NCBI RefSeq assembly: GCF_024298865.1
Contig: NZ_CP101161.1
Coordinates: 1,943,227-2,007,226, forward strand
DNA: 64,000 nucleotides
Source: Halorarius halobius
Lineage (GTDB): Archaea; Halobacteriota; Halobacteria; Halobacteriales; Haloarculaceae
Direction of reading: 5' to 3'
Notes under the pieces: generated by a model
Database searches by the model: none
What the model was told of the DNA's origin: nothing
What the model saw: only the letters and a program-made list of their open reading frames with translations
Position numbers and translations under genes: made by a program
Shown here: positions 44,063 through 51,506 of the stretch, piece after piece
Numbering within the stretch: the first letter of the stretch is position 1
Layout of the letters: each line of letters begins with the position of its first letter

Positions 44063-45004
44063 TCAGCGCCCGCGCCGTAGCTCCTCGACCAGCGTCTCGA
44101 TGGTCTCCTGCTGTTTCTGGATGAGGTCGTTCTGTCGGTCGACGGCCGCCTCCAGCGCGTCGAGGCGGGCGAGCACCTCGTCGTCGTCGTCGTCGTCGGC
44201 GCCGGAGTCGGGGGTGCTCGGCTCGGTCGTCGGCTGGTCGCCCTGCGCGTCAGTGCTCTCCAGGCGGTCGACCGCGTCGTCGTCCGGGTCGTCCGCGTCG
44301 TCACCGACGAGCGGCGCGATGCCGGAGCCCTCGAACGTCTCCGTGTCCGCCTCCTCGCCGTCGTCGGTGACGCCCTGCTTCTCGCCGAGTTCCGCGAGCG
44401 AGTCGACGCCGTGGTAGTCGAGCACCGCCTCCTCGAGCGCCCGGCGGACGAGTTCGGCCTTCTCGGAGGGGACCTTCACGCGGTTGGGCCGGCCGTCGAG
44501 TTCCACGACCAGTTGCGTGGCGACGCTCCCCTCCTCGGCGTCGAGGCCCGTCACGTCGGCGAACGGGAACGTCTCGTGGTCGGGGTCCCACACCGGCCCC
44601 CCGATGTGTTTGACGAGGCGGCCGTCGGTGATTGCGAGCGTCAGTTCGGAGAAGCGGTACAGCTCGCGGACCCGCTCGCCGTCCTCGCAGACGCCGGCGG
44701 CCGCGAGCACCCCCTCCAGAACCGGTTCGAGGACGTCGTCGACGCGGTCGGCGGGCACCTTGAACTGCCCGCTGGTGTCGACGTACGTCAACTCGAAGGT
44801 GGCCTTCCGGCGGCCCGTCGAGAGGTCGAGGCGTTCGACGCCGTGGGGGTAGGCGGCGACGGACTCGTCGGACAGCAGGCCCTCGGCGCGGTACACCAGC
44901 GTCCGCGTCGGCGTGACGAACACGGCGTCGTCGCCGCCCAGCGGGACGCGAGTGTGGACCGACTCGCCGTCGAGGCGCTCCCGAACGACCGATGGAACGT
45001 CCAT
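44063..45004 (-). CDS. DUF7115-like protein with C-terminal coiled coil
   Basis: The 313-residue protein has two PH-like beta-rich halves (FVTPTRTLVYRAEGLLSDES; LAITDGRLVKHIGGPVWD with FADVTGLDAEEGSVATQLVV), an acidic low-complexity linker of about residues 210-275, and a final coiled coil (EVLARLDALEAAVDRQNDLI). It is a conserved haloarchaeal family of unknown function (possibly DUF7115). Oligomerisation through the tail is likely. Confidence 0.7.
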   Translation of the reverse strand: MDVPSVVRERLDGESVHTRVPLGGDDAVFVTPTRTLVYRAEGLLSDESVAAYPHGVERLDLSTGRRKATFELTYVDTSGQFKVPADRVDDVLEPVLEGVLAAAGVCEDGERVRELYRFSELTLAITDGRLVKHIGGPVWDPDHETFPFADVTGLDAEEGSVATQLVVELDGRPNRVKVPSEKAELVRRALEEAVLDYHGVDSLAELGEKQGVTDDGEEADTETFEGSGIAPLVGDDADDPDDDAVDRLESTDAQGDQPTTEPSTPDSGADDDDDDEVLARLDALEAAVDRQNDLIQKQQETIETLVEELRRGR

Positions 45005-45105
45005 GCTCGGGGGTTGCCGCGGCCGGGCTTAAAACCGCAGGCCAGGGCCGCCACCGCGGGCGGAGATAGACAGGTTCAAGTCCGTCTCCGGATTACGCCG
45101 GGGTA

Positions 45106-45240
45106 GGCCGGGTGGCTTAGCTGGACATAGCGCCGCACTCATAGGGTTTCGAGTTCGGCAACGGCATGTCTCTCCGGGCTTTGCCGAGCCTGGAAACCTG
45201 GGACATGCGGAGATCGTGGGTTCGGAGCCCACCCCGGCCA
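45106..45240 (+). tRNA. Elongator tRNA-Met (CAT) with intron
   Basis: Exon 1 is 45106-45143 and exon 2 is 45205-45240. The acceptor GGCCGGG pairs with CCCGGCC, the D stem GCT pairs with AGC, the anticodon stem CCGCA pairs with TGCGG across the intron, and the T arm is GTGGG-TTCGGAG-CCCAC. The anticodon CAT is at 45140-45142. A 61-base intron (45144-45204) sits after position 37, the usual archaeal site, and its ends pair (GGTTTC with GAAACC) to form the bulge-helix-bulge cut by the splicing endonuclease. The discriminator base is 45240; CCA is not encoded. Confidence 0.93.
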
Positions 45241-45278
45241 CTTCCCGAAACGACCAGCGGCCGCGCTCGGCACGGAAG

Positions 45279-45284
45279 CTTATT
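45279..45284 (+). promoter_or_regulatory. TATA-like box of the 47-residue zinc protein gene
   Basis: AGCTTATTCGG lies about 27-32 bases before the ATG at 45311, consistent with a leaderless message separate from tRNA-Met. Confidence 0.45.
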
Positions 45285-45310
45285 CGGTGTCGCTCCCGTA
45301 CGTGCAGGCG

Positions 45311-45454
45311 ATGCCACGTTGTGCGCGCTGTGAAGCGGAGTTCTCGCCGACCGGGGAATGGATCGAGGTGACGCACAACCACGCACACATGCGGTTCGAC
45401 AGCGCGTTCTGCTCGCCGGAGTGTGCTGTCACCTACCTCGAGAACGGACTGTAA
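45311..45454 (+). CDS. Small zinc-binding protein (47 aa)
   Basis: The 47-residue protein has CARCEAEF near the start and FCSPECAVTYLE near the end, two pairs of Cys in the arrangement of TRASH/MYM-type zinc fingers. A central THNHAHMRFDS adds His residues. It belongs to the class of very small haloarchaeal zinc proteins (perhaps DUF7576-like). Function unknown. Confidence 0.65.
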   Translation: MPRCARCEAEFSPTGEWIEVTHNHAHMRFDSAFCSPECAVTYLENGL

Positions 45455-45491
45455 CCGTAACGTCGATACGTCGGCTGTCCGCGCTCCCTGT

Positions 45492-45905
45492 ATGGACGAG
45501 TTCGACCACCACGTCGACATCTCGCTTCGCTACCGCGACCTCGACGCGCAGAACCACGTGAACAACGCGGTGTACGCCTCGTTCCTCGAACAGGGGCGCA
45601 ACGCCTACTTCCAGTCGGTGCTCGACACCCGCCTCGACGCCGAGGACGTCGTCATCGCGGACATCGAGGTGTCGTTCGAGCGCCCCATCACCCTGTCCGA
45701 CGACGAGGTGCGGGTGTACACGCGGGTGCCGTCGCTCGGTTCGTCGAGTTTCCCCATCGAGTACGCGGTGGTGGCCGCCGGCGAGACCAAGGCCACCGGA
45801 AAAACGACGCTCGTCTGCTACGACAGCGAGGCCGGGGGGTCGCGGCCCATCCCCGACGAGTGGCGCGCGGAGATAGCCGCCTTCGAGGGGTTCACCGACT
45901 CCTGA
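45492..45905 (+). CDS. Acyl-CoA thioesterase, hot-dog fold (4HBT)
   Basis: The 137-residue protein has the 4-hydroxybenzoyl-CoA thioesterase signature RYRDLDAQNHVNNAVYASFL with the catalytic Asp, followed by DIEVSFERPITLSDDEVRV and ATGKTTLVCYD. It should hydrolyse an acyl-CoA thioester; chain-length preference is unknown. Its 3' end overlaps the opposite-strand gene by 14 bases. Confidence 0.85.
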   Translation: MDEFDHHVDISLRYRDLDAQNHVNNAVYASFLEQGRNAYFQSVLDTRLDAEDVVIADIEVSFERPITLSDDEVRVYTRVPSLGSSSFPIEYAVVAAGETKATGKTTLVCYDSEAGGSRPIPDEWRAEIAAFEGFTDS

Positions 45906-46491
45906 CGTCCCACTCGCCGTCCTCGAGGCGGGCGATGGCGTCGAACGTCGAGGCCAGCGTCGAGACGGCCTGCTCGTCCTGGGTCGCCGGGTCGAGATGG
46001 AAGTGAGCGTGGGCGCCCGCCCCGGCCAGCCGGGTCGTCATCAGGTGGAGGAACCGGTAGACGTTGTGCAGTTCCTCGTACTGGAGCAGGGTGGTCAGCG
46101 AGTCGAAACACAGCGCCATCCGCCGGTCGGCTTCGTGCCAGCGCTCGAGGTACTTGCTGATTATCATCCCCAGCCCTGTCAGGTCGCCCGGCGTCGAGAG
46201 ATACTCGATGCCGATGTCGTCGAGTTCGTCGTCCGCCGTCGGTCCGGCGAACGTGTCGCTCGTGGTCACGAGCACGAGTTCCTCGGGGCGGTCGCCGACC
46301 CGGTCGTCCCACCGTTCTACCCACTGCTCCGGTGGGAGCGTGAACGTCACGACGAGCGTCGCCCGGGGTTCGTCGTCGCCGTGGAGCAGTTGTCGGCATC
46401 CGGCGTCGATCTCGCTGGACACCGACGGTCCGAGCAACAGCACGTTCGACCCGGCCTCGAACTCCTCGAGCGTCCCCACGCTGTCACCCAT
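45892..46491 (-). CDS. RecA/KaiC-like fold protein with degenerate P-loop (DUF7504-like)
   Basis: The 199-residue protein has NVLLLGPSVSSEIDAGCRQL where a P-loop would be, then EELVLVTTS, GMIISKYLERWHEADRRMAL, FDSLTTLLQYEELHNVYRFL and AHFHLDPATQDEQAVSTLAS. This is the layout of haloarchaeal DUF7504 proteins, which look like KaiC/RecA domains without a working Walker A (no GKS/T). A signalling rather than ATPase role is likely. It is divergent from the gene at 46580 across a shared promoter region. Confidence 0.7.
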   Translation of the reverse strand: MGDSVGTLEEFEAGSNVLLLGPSVSSEIDAGCRQLLHGDDEPRATLVVTFTLPPEQWVERWDDRVGDRPEELVLVTTSDTFAGPTADDELDDIGIEYLSTPGDLTGLGMIISKYLERWHEADRRMALCFDSLTTLLQYEELHNVYRFLHLMTTRLAGAGAHAHFHLDPATQDEQAVSTLASTFDAIARLEDGEWDVRSR

Positions 46492-46516
46492 GGTTACGGG
46501 GCGTTCGGGCGAGGGT

Positions 46517-46554
46517 CATATAACTCTCCCCTTCGGTGTACCAGACGATTTTTG
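46517..46554. promoter_or_regulatory. Divergent promoter pair
   Basis: ATATAACT at 46517-46524 reads as a TATA box on the minus strand about 26-33 bases before the ATG at 46491. ATTTTTG at 46548-46554 lies about 26-32 bases before the plus-strand ATG at 46580. Confidence 0.5.
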
Positions 46555-46579
46555 CCCCGGGGCACGGTACCGCGTGGCG

Positions 46580-46993
46580 ATGGGTCTGACGGGAACATCG
46601 GAACTCGCCAGTTTCGACGGCGACGCGGCGCTGGAGGCCGCTCGTGAGGCGGCGGGCGACGACCTGCTGTCGTTCGTCGAGTTCACGAGCGACGACCACC
46701 GCCCGCTGTACGTCGCCGACGAAATCGTCGAGATGTACCGCGACGAGGAGCACCTCCTCGACCACTACGACAGGGTGCTCGCGCACCTCAACATGGACTT
46801 CCTCGAACGCGACACCTACGAGGGGACGCTGCTGCCCAACGCGGGGTCGGTGCGGGCCATCGTCACCCGGATGGACGAGCTCGTCCTCCTCCGGATGCTC
46901 GCGGGCGGCGAGGGACTCTACATCGCGCTCGCGCCGGGTGCCGACGTCGACGCCGTCATCGACGCCGTCGAGCCGGTCACGGACAGCGGATAG
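46580..46993 (+). CDS. Conserved haloarchaeal protein (137 aa), divergent from the KaiC-like gene
   Basis: The 137-residue protein has LLSFVEFTSDDHRPLYVADE, a helical LLDHYDRVLAHLNMDFLERD and a strand-rich RAIVTRMDELVLLRMLAG-type core ending in LYIALAPGADVDAV. Sharing a promoter region with a DUF7504-like protein suggests a related signalling role. I recall a DUF7522-type label but cannot confirm it. Its end overlaps the S66 peptidase gene. Confidence 0.6.
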   Translation: MGLTGTSELASFDGDAALEAAREAAGDDLLSFVEFTSDDHRPLYVADEIVEMYRDEEHLLDHYDRVLAHLNMDFLERDTYEGTLLPNAGSVRAIVTRMDELVLLRMLAGGEGLYIALAPGADVDAVIDAVEPVTDSG

Positions 46994-48020
46994 TGCCCGC
47001 GTCCGCGTCGACGACCACCTCGCCGCCGACCGGGAGCGGTGCGACCGGCCGCGCGTGGCCGAAGGGGACGTCGGTGACGACGACGGCCTCCTCGTTGTAC
47101 GCCCGGACGCCCTCGAGGACGGCCTCGCGCTGGCGCTCCCGGTACGCGGCCCGCTCGTCGGCGTCGCGGTCGGTGCCGAAAGCGCGGGCCTTCGCGCGCC
47201 CGACGAGCACCGCGCCCACGTCGAGCATCCCGCGCTCGCCCAGCGCCATCAGCGTCCGCCACACCTCGCCCGGCCCGGGCAGTTCCTCGGACGTCTCCAG
47301 CAGGAGGACGCTCCCCGCGGTGTCGTCGGGCAGGCCGCGGTCGAGCGCGAGATGCGAGTTCAGTACCTCCAGACAGCCGCCCCACGTGCGTCCCTCGACG
47401 CGCCCCTCGCCGTGGAACCGGTTGCCCTCGCTCGCCTCGTACTCGGGGTCGCGTTCGAGGTTCGCGGCGTCGTGCCAGTCGAGGTCCTCGTCGGAGAACC
47501 GTCCCGGGTCGCGCACCTCCCCGAGCGCCTCGTCGAAGAACGCGCGCTCGAGATACTCACGGGTGTACGCGCCGATACCACCCGGCTCGCAGACGTCGGT
47601 GAACAGCGTCCCGCCGTAGTAGGAGACGACGCCCTGCTCGCGGAGCACCGCCGCGACGGTGGTGTTGTCGCTCGTCCCGTAGAACCGCGTGGGGTGCTCG
47701 CCCAGCACGTCGGCGTCCAGATGCGGGAGGATGCGCACCTGGTCGTTGCCGCCGATGGCCGCGACGACGCCGTCGACGTCGGGGTCGCGGAACGCCCGCT
47801 CCAGTTCGGCGGCCCGCGCTTCCGGGTTCTCGAACAACTCGCGCGTGTCGGCGGTGAGGCTGTCGTACGCCACCGGGTCGAGGCCGAACTCCTCGCGGAG
47901 GCGGTCGAGCCCCAGTTCGACGAGATGGTCGGGGTACGCTCCGTCGGCCGGCGCCGCGGCGGGCCGGCAGACGGCGACCTGACTGCCGGGCTCCAGCGGC
48001 GGCGGGGTGGTGAACGCCAT
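46977..48020 (-). CDS. S66 family peptidase (LD-carboxypeptidase / MccF-like)
   Basis: The 347-residue protein has the S66 layout: VAVCRPAAAP at the N-terminus, VVAAIGGNDQVRILPHLDAD, the nucleophile Ser in FYGTSDNTTVAA, TWGGCLEVLNSHLAL, LLLETSEELPGPG with the catalytic Glu, and VPFGHARP with the His. Archaea lack murein, so a role in cleaving microcin-C-like or other isopeptide/acyl-sulfamate compounds, as in MccF, is more likely than cell-wall recycling. Confidence 0.85.
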   Translation of the reverse strand: MAFTTPPPLEPGSQVAVCRPAAAPADGAYPDHLVELGLDRLREEFGLDPVAYDSLTADTRELFENPEARAAELERAFRDPDVDGVVAAIGGNDQVRILPHLDADVLGEHPTRFYGTSDNTTVAAVLREQGVVSYYGGTLFTDVCEPGGIGAYTREYLERAFFDEALGEVRDPGRFSDEDLDWHDAANLERDPEYEASEGNRFHGEGRVEGRTWGGCLEVLNSHLALDRGLPDDTAGSVLLLETSEELPGPGEVWRTLMALGERGMLDVGAVLVGRAKARAFGTDRDADERAAYRERQREAVLEGVRAYNEEAVVVTDVPFGHARPVAPLPVGGEVVVDADAGTIRCP

Positions 48021-48064
48021 GGACGGAGGTGCGGGCGCGCCTCCCTAACGGTTGCCCCGGTGTG

Positions 48065-48292
48065 TCACTCGATGTCGTGGGCCGCGAGCCACTCCTCGGC
48101 GACGGCCAGCGCGCGGTCGCGGTCGTCGACCGTCCGGTGGTCGTAGGCGGCGCCGTCGGGGGCCTGCTTCAGCCGGTCGAGAGCGACCGCCCAGTCGCCC
48201 GTGGCCGTCTCGCGGGCCGTCACGCGGGCGTAACCGTCCGACCGCTCCCACTCGATACGGCGCTCGGTGTCGGCGGTTCGGCTCCAGGACAC
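48065..48292 (-). CDS. Conserved small haloarchaeal protein (DUF7543-like)
   Basis: The 75-residue protein (GTG start) reads SWSRTADTERRIEWERSDGY and then has VALDRLKQAPDGAAYDHRTV and a final helix. It looks like a small beta-beta-beta-alpha family I recall as DUF7543. The frame stays open to an ATG at 48367, but that would overlap the divergent gene at 48345, and the extra residues are Arg/Ser-rich and unlike the core. Confidence 0.55.
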   Translation of the reverse strand: MSWSRTADTERRIEWERSDGYARVTARETATGDWAVALDRLKQAPDGAAYDHRTVDDRDRALAVAEEWLAAHDIE

Positions 48293-48344
48293 ACCGTCGC
48301 GTCGGGGCCGAACGCTGAAGCCGTTTCGGCTCCCTCGTTCGCCC

Positions 48345-48764
48345 GTGTCCGACGACCCGACGGTCATCCGGTCGCTGGCGGTCCACGTCGACGACGCCGT
48401 GACCGCCCTCGAGGCGAACGCGCGCCGCGACGCGGGCGCGGTGCTCCGGGTGACGCCGCCGTTCGCGGCCCGGATGCGCGCCCGCGTCCACCGCGAGGGC
48501 GGCGAGGGGACCTACGGCAATCCCGCGCCCCTCCACCTGCCGCCGGAGCGGCTGGTGGACGCGCCGCCGTTCCCCGACCCCGACGACACCGAGGACGACC
48601 TCCGTGCGGACCCCGAGGCGTCGTACAGCCCGGGGCGCCACCGGGAGCGGCACGCCGCGGCCGTCGAGAGGTGGCGCGAGGCCGCCCGCGACGGCCGGCG
48701 CGAGCGGGCGACCGTCGAGACGCCAGCCGGCGACCACGAGGTCGAACTCCGGTGGCTGGGGTAG
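48345..48764 (+). CDS. Conserved hypothetical protein (139 aa)
   Basis: The 139-residue protein starts at a GTG with SDDPTVIRSLAVHVDDAVTA, then VLRVTPPFAARMRARVHREG and a Pro-rich middle, and ends with ATVETPAGDHEVELRWLG. No motif points to an activity. The N-terminal VHVDDAVTALEANARRDAGA looks like a conserved haloarchaeal unit. It is divergent from the preceding small gene. Confidence 0.6.
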   Translation: MSDDPTVIRSLAVHVDDAVTALEANARRDAGAVLRVTPPFAARMRARVHREGGEGTYGNPAPLHLPPERLVDAPPFPDPDDTEDDLRADPEASYSPGRHRERHAAAVERWREAARDGRRERATVETPAGDHEVELRWLG

Positions 48765-48800
48765 CGCCGCCGTTTTGCCGCCGGCGACCGAACCCCCCGT

Positions 48801-49049
48801 ATGCGCTCCATACTGTCGACCGGCGAACGCGAGGTGGCCGAGTTGCTCGCCGCGGGCCACGACGTCGAGTCCATCGCCACCGAACGCGACGAGTCGGTCG
48901 AGGCGACGCGGAAGGCCGTCGACCGGGTGCGCGAGAAGACCGACCGCGCGTTCGCTACACTGCTCGAGAGCCCGTTCACCGGCGACGCGGCCGACGACCT
49001 CCCCGCGGACGAGCGCGAGCGGCTCCGCGCGGCGCTCGAGGACGCGTAA
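48801..49049 (+). CDS. Small helix-turn-helix protein (82 aa)
   Basis: The 82-residue protein begins LSTGEREVAELLAAGHDVES followed by a second helix pair, the first half of a LuxR/sigma-type HTH, then a charged helix and an acidic tail. It has no sensor or other domain, so it may be a stand-alone DNA-binding protein or an accessory subunit. It follows the previous gene by 36 bases. Confidence 0.55.
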   Translation: MRSILSTGEREVAELLAAGHDVESIATERDESVEATRKAVDRVREKTDRAFATLLESPFTGDAADDLPADERERLRAALEDA

Positions 49050-49187
49050 CCCTGGCTTACCGATTCGACGACGAGGCCCTCTGAGGGCTCGATAAAAGGT
49101 CTAAACGTTTCTGATGGAGTTGTAAAATGTTGGTACGCGTCCTATTCCCCGCTGAAACGTGCTGAAACGAACCGAAGGCTCTGGCAG

Positions 49188-49194
49188 GTATAAG
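49188..49194 (+). promoter_or_regulatory. TATA box before the gene at 49224
   Basis: GTATAAG lies 30-36 bases before the ATG at 49224. The 174-base gap before the gene also contains AT-rich spots (49092-49098, GATAAAA, and 49120-49130) but no gene. Confidence 0.5.
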
Positions 49195-49223
49195 CCCCTG
49201 GCAGTTAGAGGGAAAGATGAGTC

Positions 49224-49490
49224 ATGTCGACCTCAAGCCCCTCCACCCAGGTCCGAGAGACCCTCCGTGACGCTCGGGGACTACAACTGACCCAGGTGTT
49301 GCGTCGTCCCGTCGAAGCACTGGCGTTCTGGGCCGCCGTCCTGCTCCCGTTCGCGTACGTCCCCCTGCTGGTCGGTGGGTTTGGGTTCGACCCCAGTTCC
49401 AGCGTCGCCCTGTTCGGTGCCCTCCTGGTCGCCAACGTCGTCGCCCTCCTGGTCGGTCACGACCACAACCGCACGCCCGGCGACCGCTGA
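49224..49490 (+). CDS. Small two-helix membrane protein (88 aa)
   Basis: The 88-residue protein has a polar N-terminal 30 residues, then two hydrophobic segments (ALAFWAAVLLPFAYVPLLVG and VALFGALLVANVVALLVG) and a short polar tail with HDHNRTPGD. Family unknown to me. A clean TATA box at the right distance supports the start. Confidence 0.6.
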   Translation: MSTSSPSTQVRETLRDARGLQLTQVLRRPVEALAFWAAVLLPFAYVPLLVGGFGFDPSSSVALFGALLVANVVALLVGHDHNRTPGDR

Positions 49491-49521
49491 GTTTGAGTAG
49501 GTCCCCGCCCGCAGGCGTGGT

Positions 49522-50502
49522 ATGGACCACGTCCCGCTCGGCAACACCGGCACGTTCGTCACCGACCTCTGTTTCGGTACGTGGCGGTTCGGCCGCGAGA
49601 CCGACGACGGCGTCGTCGAAGTCGACAAGCGACGCGCACAGGACCTGCTGACGGCGTACGCCGACGCCGGCGGCAACTTCATCGACACCGCCGACGTGTA
49701 CGGCGACGGCCTCAGCGAGCAGTGGATCGGCGACTGGCTGGCCGACCGCGACCGCGAGTCGTTCGTGCTCGCCTCGAAGGTGTACTGGCCCACCCGGGAC
49801 GACGACCCCAACGGGCAGGGGCTCTCCCGGAAGCATATCCGCCGCCAGATAGACCTGATGCTCGACCGCCTCGGCACGGAGTATCTCGACCTGCTGTACG
49901 TCCACCGCTGGGACGACGACACGCCGGCCCGCGAACTGATGCGCACTCTCGACGGTCTGGTCCGCGACGGGAAGGTGAACCACCTCGGTGCGTCGACGTT
50001 CGAGCCGAACGCTTGGCGAATCGCGCAGGCGAACGAAATCGCCCGCCAGGAGGGGTACGAGCCGTTCACGGTCGCCCAGCCGCGCTACAGTCTGGTCACC
50101 CGCGAGGTGGAGTACGACTACGTCGACGCCTGCGCCGAGTACGACGTCGGGATGTGTCCGTGGTCGCCGCTCGCAGGCGGGTTCCTCACCGGGAAGTACG
50201 ACCGCGAGGAGATGCCCGAGGGGAGCCGCGGCGCCGAGAACGAGACGTTCGCCGACCGCTATCTGACGGGGGCGAACTTCGACGCGCTCGAGGTCGTCCG
50301 CGAGGTGGCCGACGAGGTCGGGGCGACGCCGGCACAGGTGAGCCTCGCGTGGCTCATGCACCACGAACAGGTGACCGCACCTATCGTCGGTGCCCGGACC
50401 GTCGACCAGCTCGAGGAGAACCTCGGGGCCGCCGAGGTGACGCTCACCGACGCGCAGTTCGACCGGCTGGCAGACGCGAAGGCGTCGCCCTCCTTAGTCT
50501 GA
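49522..50502 (+). CDS. Aldo/keto reductase
   Basis: The 326-residue TIM-barrel oxidoreductase has the catalytic tetrad: Asp and Tyr in FIDTADVYGDGLSE, Lys in VLASKVYWP and His in DLLYVHRWDDDTP. NADPH-binding parts are CPWSPLAGGFLTGKY and PIVGARTVDQLEENLGA. It reduces an aldehyde or ketone; the substrate is unknown. Its stop overlaps the PrsW gene end by nine bases. Confidence 0.9.
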   Translation: MDHVPLGNTGTFVTDLCFGTWRFGRETDDGVVEVDKRRAQDLLTAYADAGGNFIDTADVYGDGLSEQWIGDWLADRDRESFVLASKVYWPTRDDDPNGQGLSRKHIRRQIDLMLDRLGTEYLDLLYVHRWDDDTPARELMRTLDGLVRDGKVNHLGASTFEPNAWRIAQANEIARQEGYEPFTVAQPRYSLVTREVEYDYVDACAEYDVGMCPWSPLAGGFLTGKYDREEMPEGSRGAENETFADRYLTGANFDALEVVREVADEVGATPAQVSLAWLMHHEQVTAPIVGARTVDQLEENLGAAEVTLTDAQFDRLADAKASPSLV

Positions 50503-51474
50503 GGTGGCCGCGTCGTCGGGCACCGACGCCTCGTAGGCGTCCCGGTACTTCGATATCTTCCGGTAGAGATAGTAGGCGAAGATGCCGTCGTAGACGACGA
50601 CGAACACGAGCAGCATCAGTCCCGTCAACTCGATGCCGACCCGCGGCAGGTAGGAGACGGCCGTGTTGTACGTCGCGTGTGCCAGCGCCGCGACCAGAAG
50701 CCCCTTCACGACGATGGGGCCGGCGTTCTCGCTGTCGAACTTCGCCAGCCCGAGGTAGTAGCCCGAGATAGCCGACCAGATGACGTGGCCGGGGCCGACG
50801 AACGCGCGGGTGCCGGCCGTCCGTATCGCTCGCTCGATGGCCGCCGGCCCGGAGATGCTCCCCTGCTGGATGGCCGACTGCGTGATGTACAGCGCGTTCT
50901 CGATGGTTGCGAACCCGAGGCCGGCGACGGCCCCGTACACCGCGCCGTCGACGACGGCGTCGAACGAGTCGGTGTTGAACGCGTACACCCGCGGGGAGAG
51001 CCACTTCACCGTCTCCTCGATGGGTGCGACGACGAGATAGAAGTACAGCGCCGTCCCGACGACCGGGACAAGCCCCTTGATGACGGGGCCGAGCACGGAG
51101 TTGGCAAGCGCCGCGAACGCGGCGAACAGCACCGCGAGCACGAACGTCGCCGCCAGCGTCGTCCACGGCTCTCGCATCGTCGCATCGCCGTACCAGATGG
51201 CCCCGACGAGCACGACGGCCGGCAGGACCGACACCGCCGTCAGCAGACCGACCGTCGGGTTCCGGTACATGGCGAACCCGATGATGCTGAGTTGCCCGAC
51301 GAGCAGTAGCGCCGCGACCAGCACCAGCACCGCGCCCGCGGTGCGGCGCAACAGTCCGTGGAGGCTGACGGCGACCCGGTCCGTCGCCGTCCGCGGCTCC
51401 CAGCCCGTTACCTCGTACGTCTCTCTATCCGTGTGTGCCGCGACAGGGTCAGTGTCGCTGTCCCCGTTGCCCAT
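50494..51474 (-). CDS. PrsW-family intramembrane metalloprotease
   Basis: The 326-residue membrane protein has about eight hydrophobic segments and the PrsW motifs: the Glu pair in YFYLVVAPIEETVKWLSPRV, FATIENALYI, the His in VGPGHVIWSAISGYYLG and LVAALAHATYNTAVSYL. PrsW-type CPBP-like proteases cleave anti-sigma factors or other membrane substrates. The archaeal target is unknown. Confidence 0.85.
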   Translation of the reverse strand: MGNGDSDTDPVAAHTDRETYEVTGWEPRTATDRVAVSLHGLLRRTAGAVLVLVAALLLVGQLSIIGFAMYRNPTVGLLTAVSVLPAVVLVGAIWYGDATMREPWTTLAATFVLAVLFAAFAALANSVLGPVIKGLVPVVGTALYFYLVVAPIEETVKWLSPRVYAFNTDSFDAVVDGAVYGAVAGLGFATIENALYITQSAIQQGSISGPAAIERAIRTAGTRAFVGPGHVIWSAISGYYLGLAKFDSENAGPIVVKGLLVAALAHATYNTAVSYLPRVGIELTGLMLLVFVVVYDGIFAYYLYRKISKYRDAYEASVPDDAATSD

Positions 51475-51506
51475 GCCCGGGTCGACTCAGCGGCGACTGA
51501 AATGCG

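Noticed and set aside
48293..48367. N-terminal extension of the DUF7543-like gene
   Set aside because: It would overlap the divergent gene at 48345 and adds Arg/Ser-rich sequence unlike the rest.
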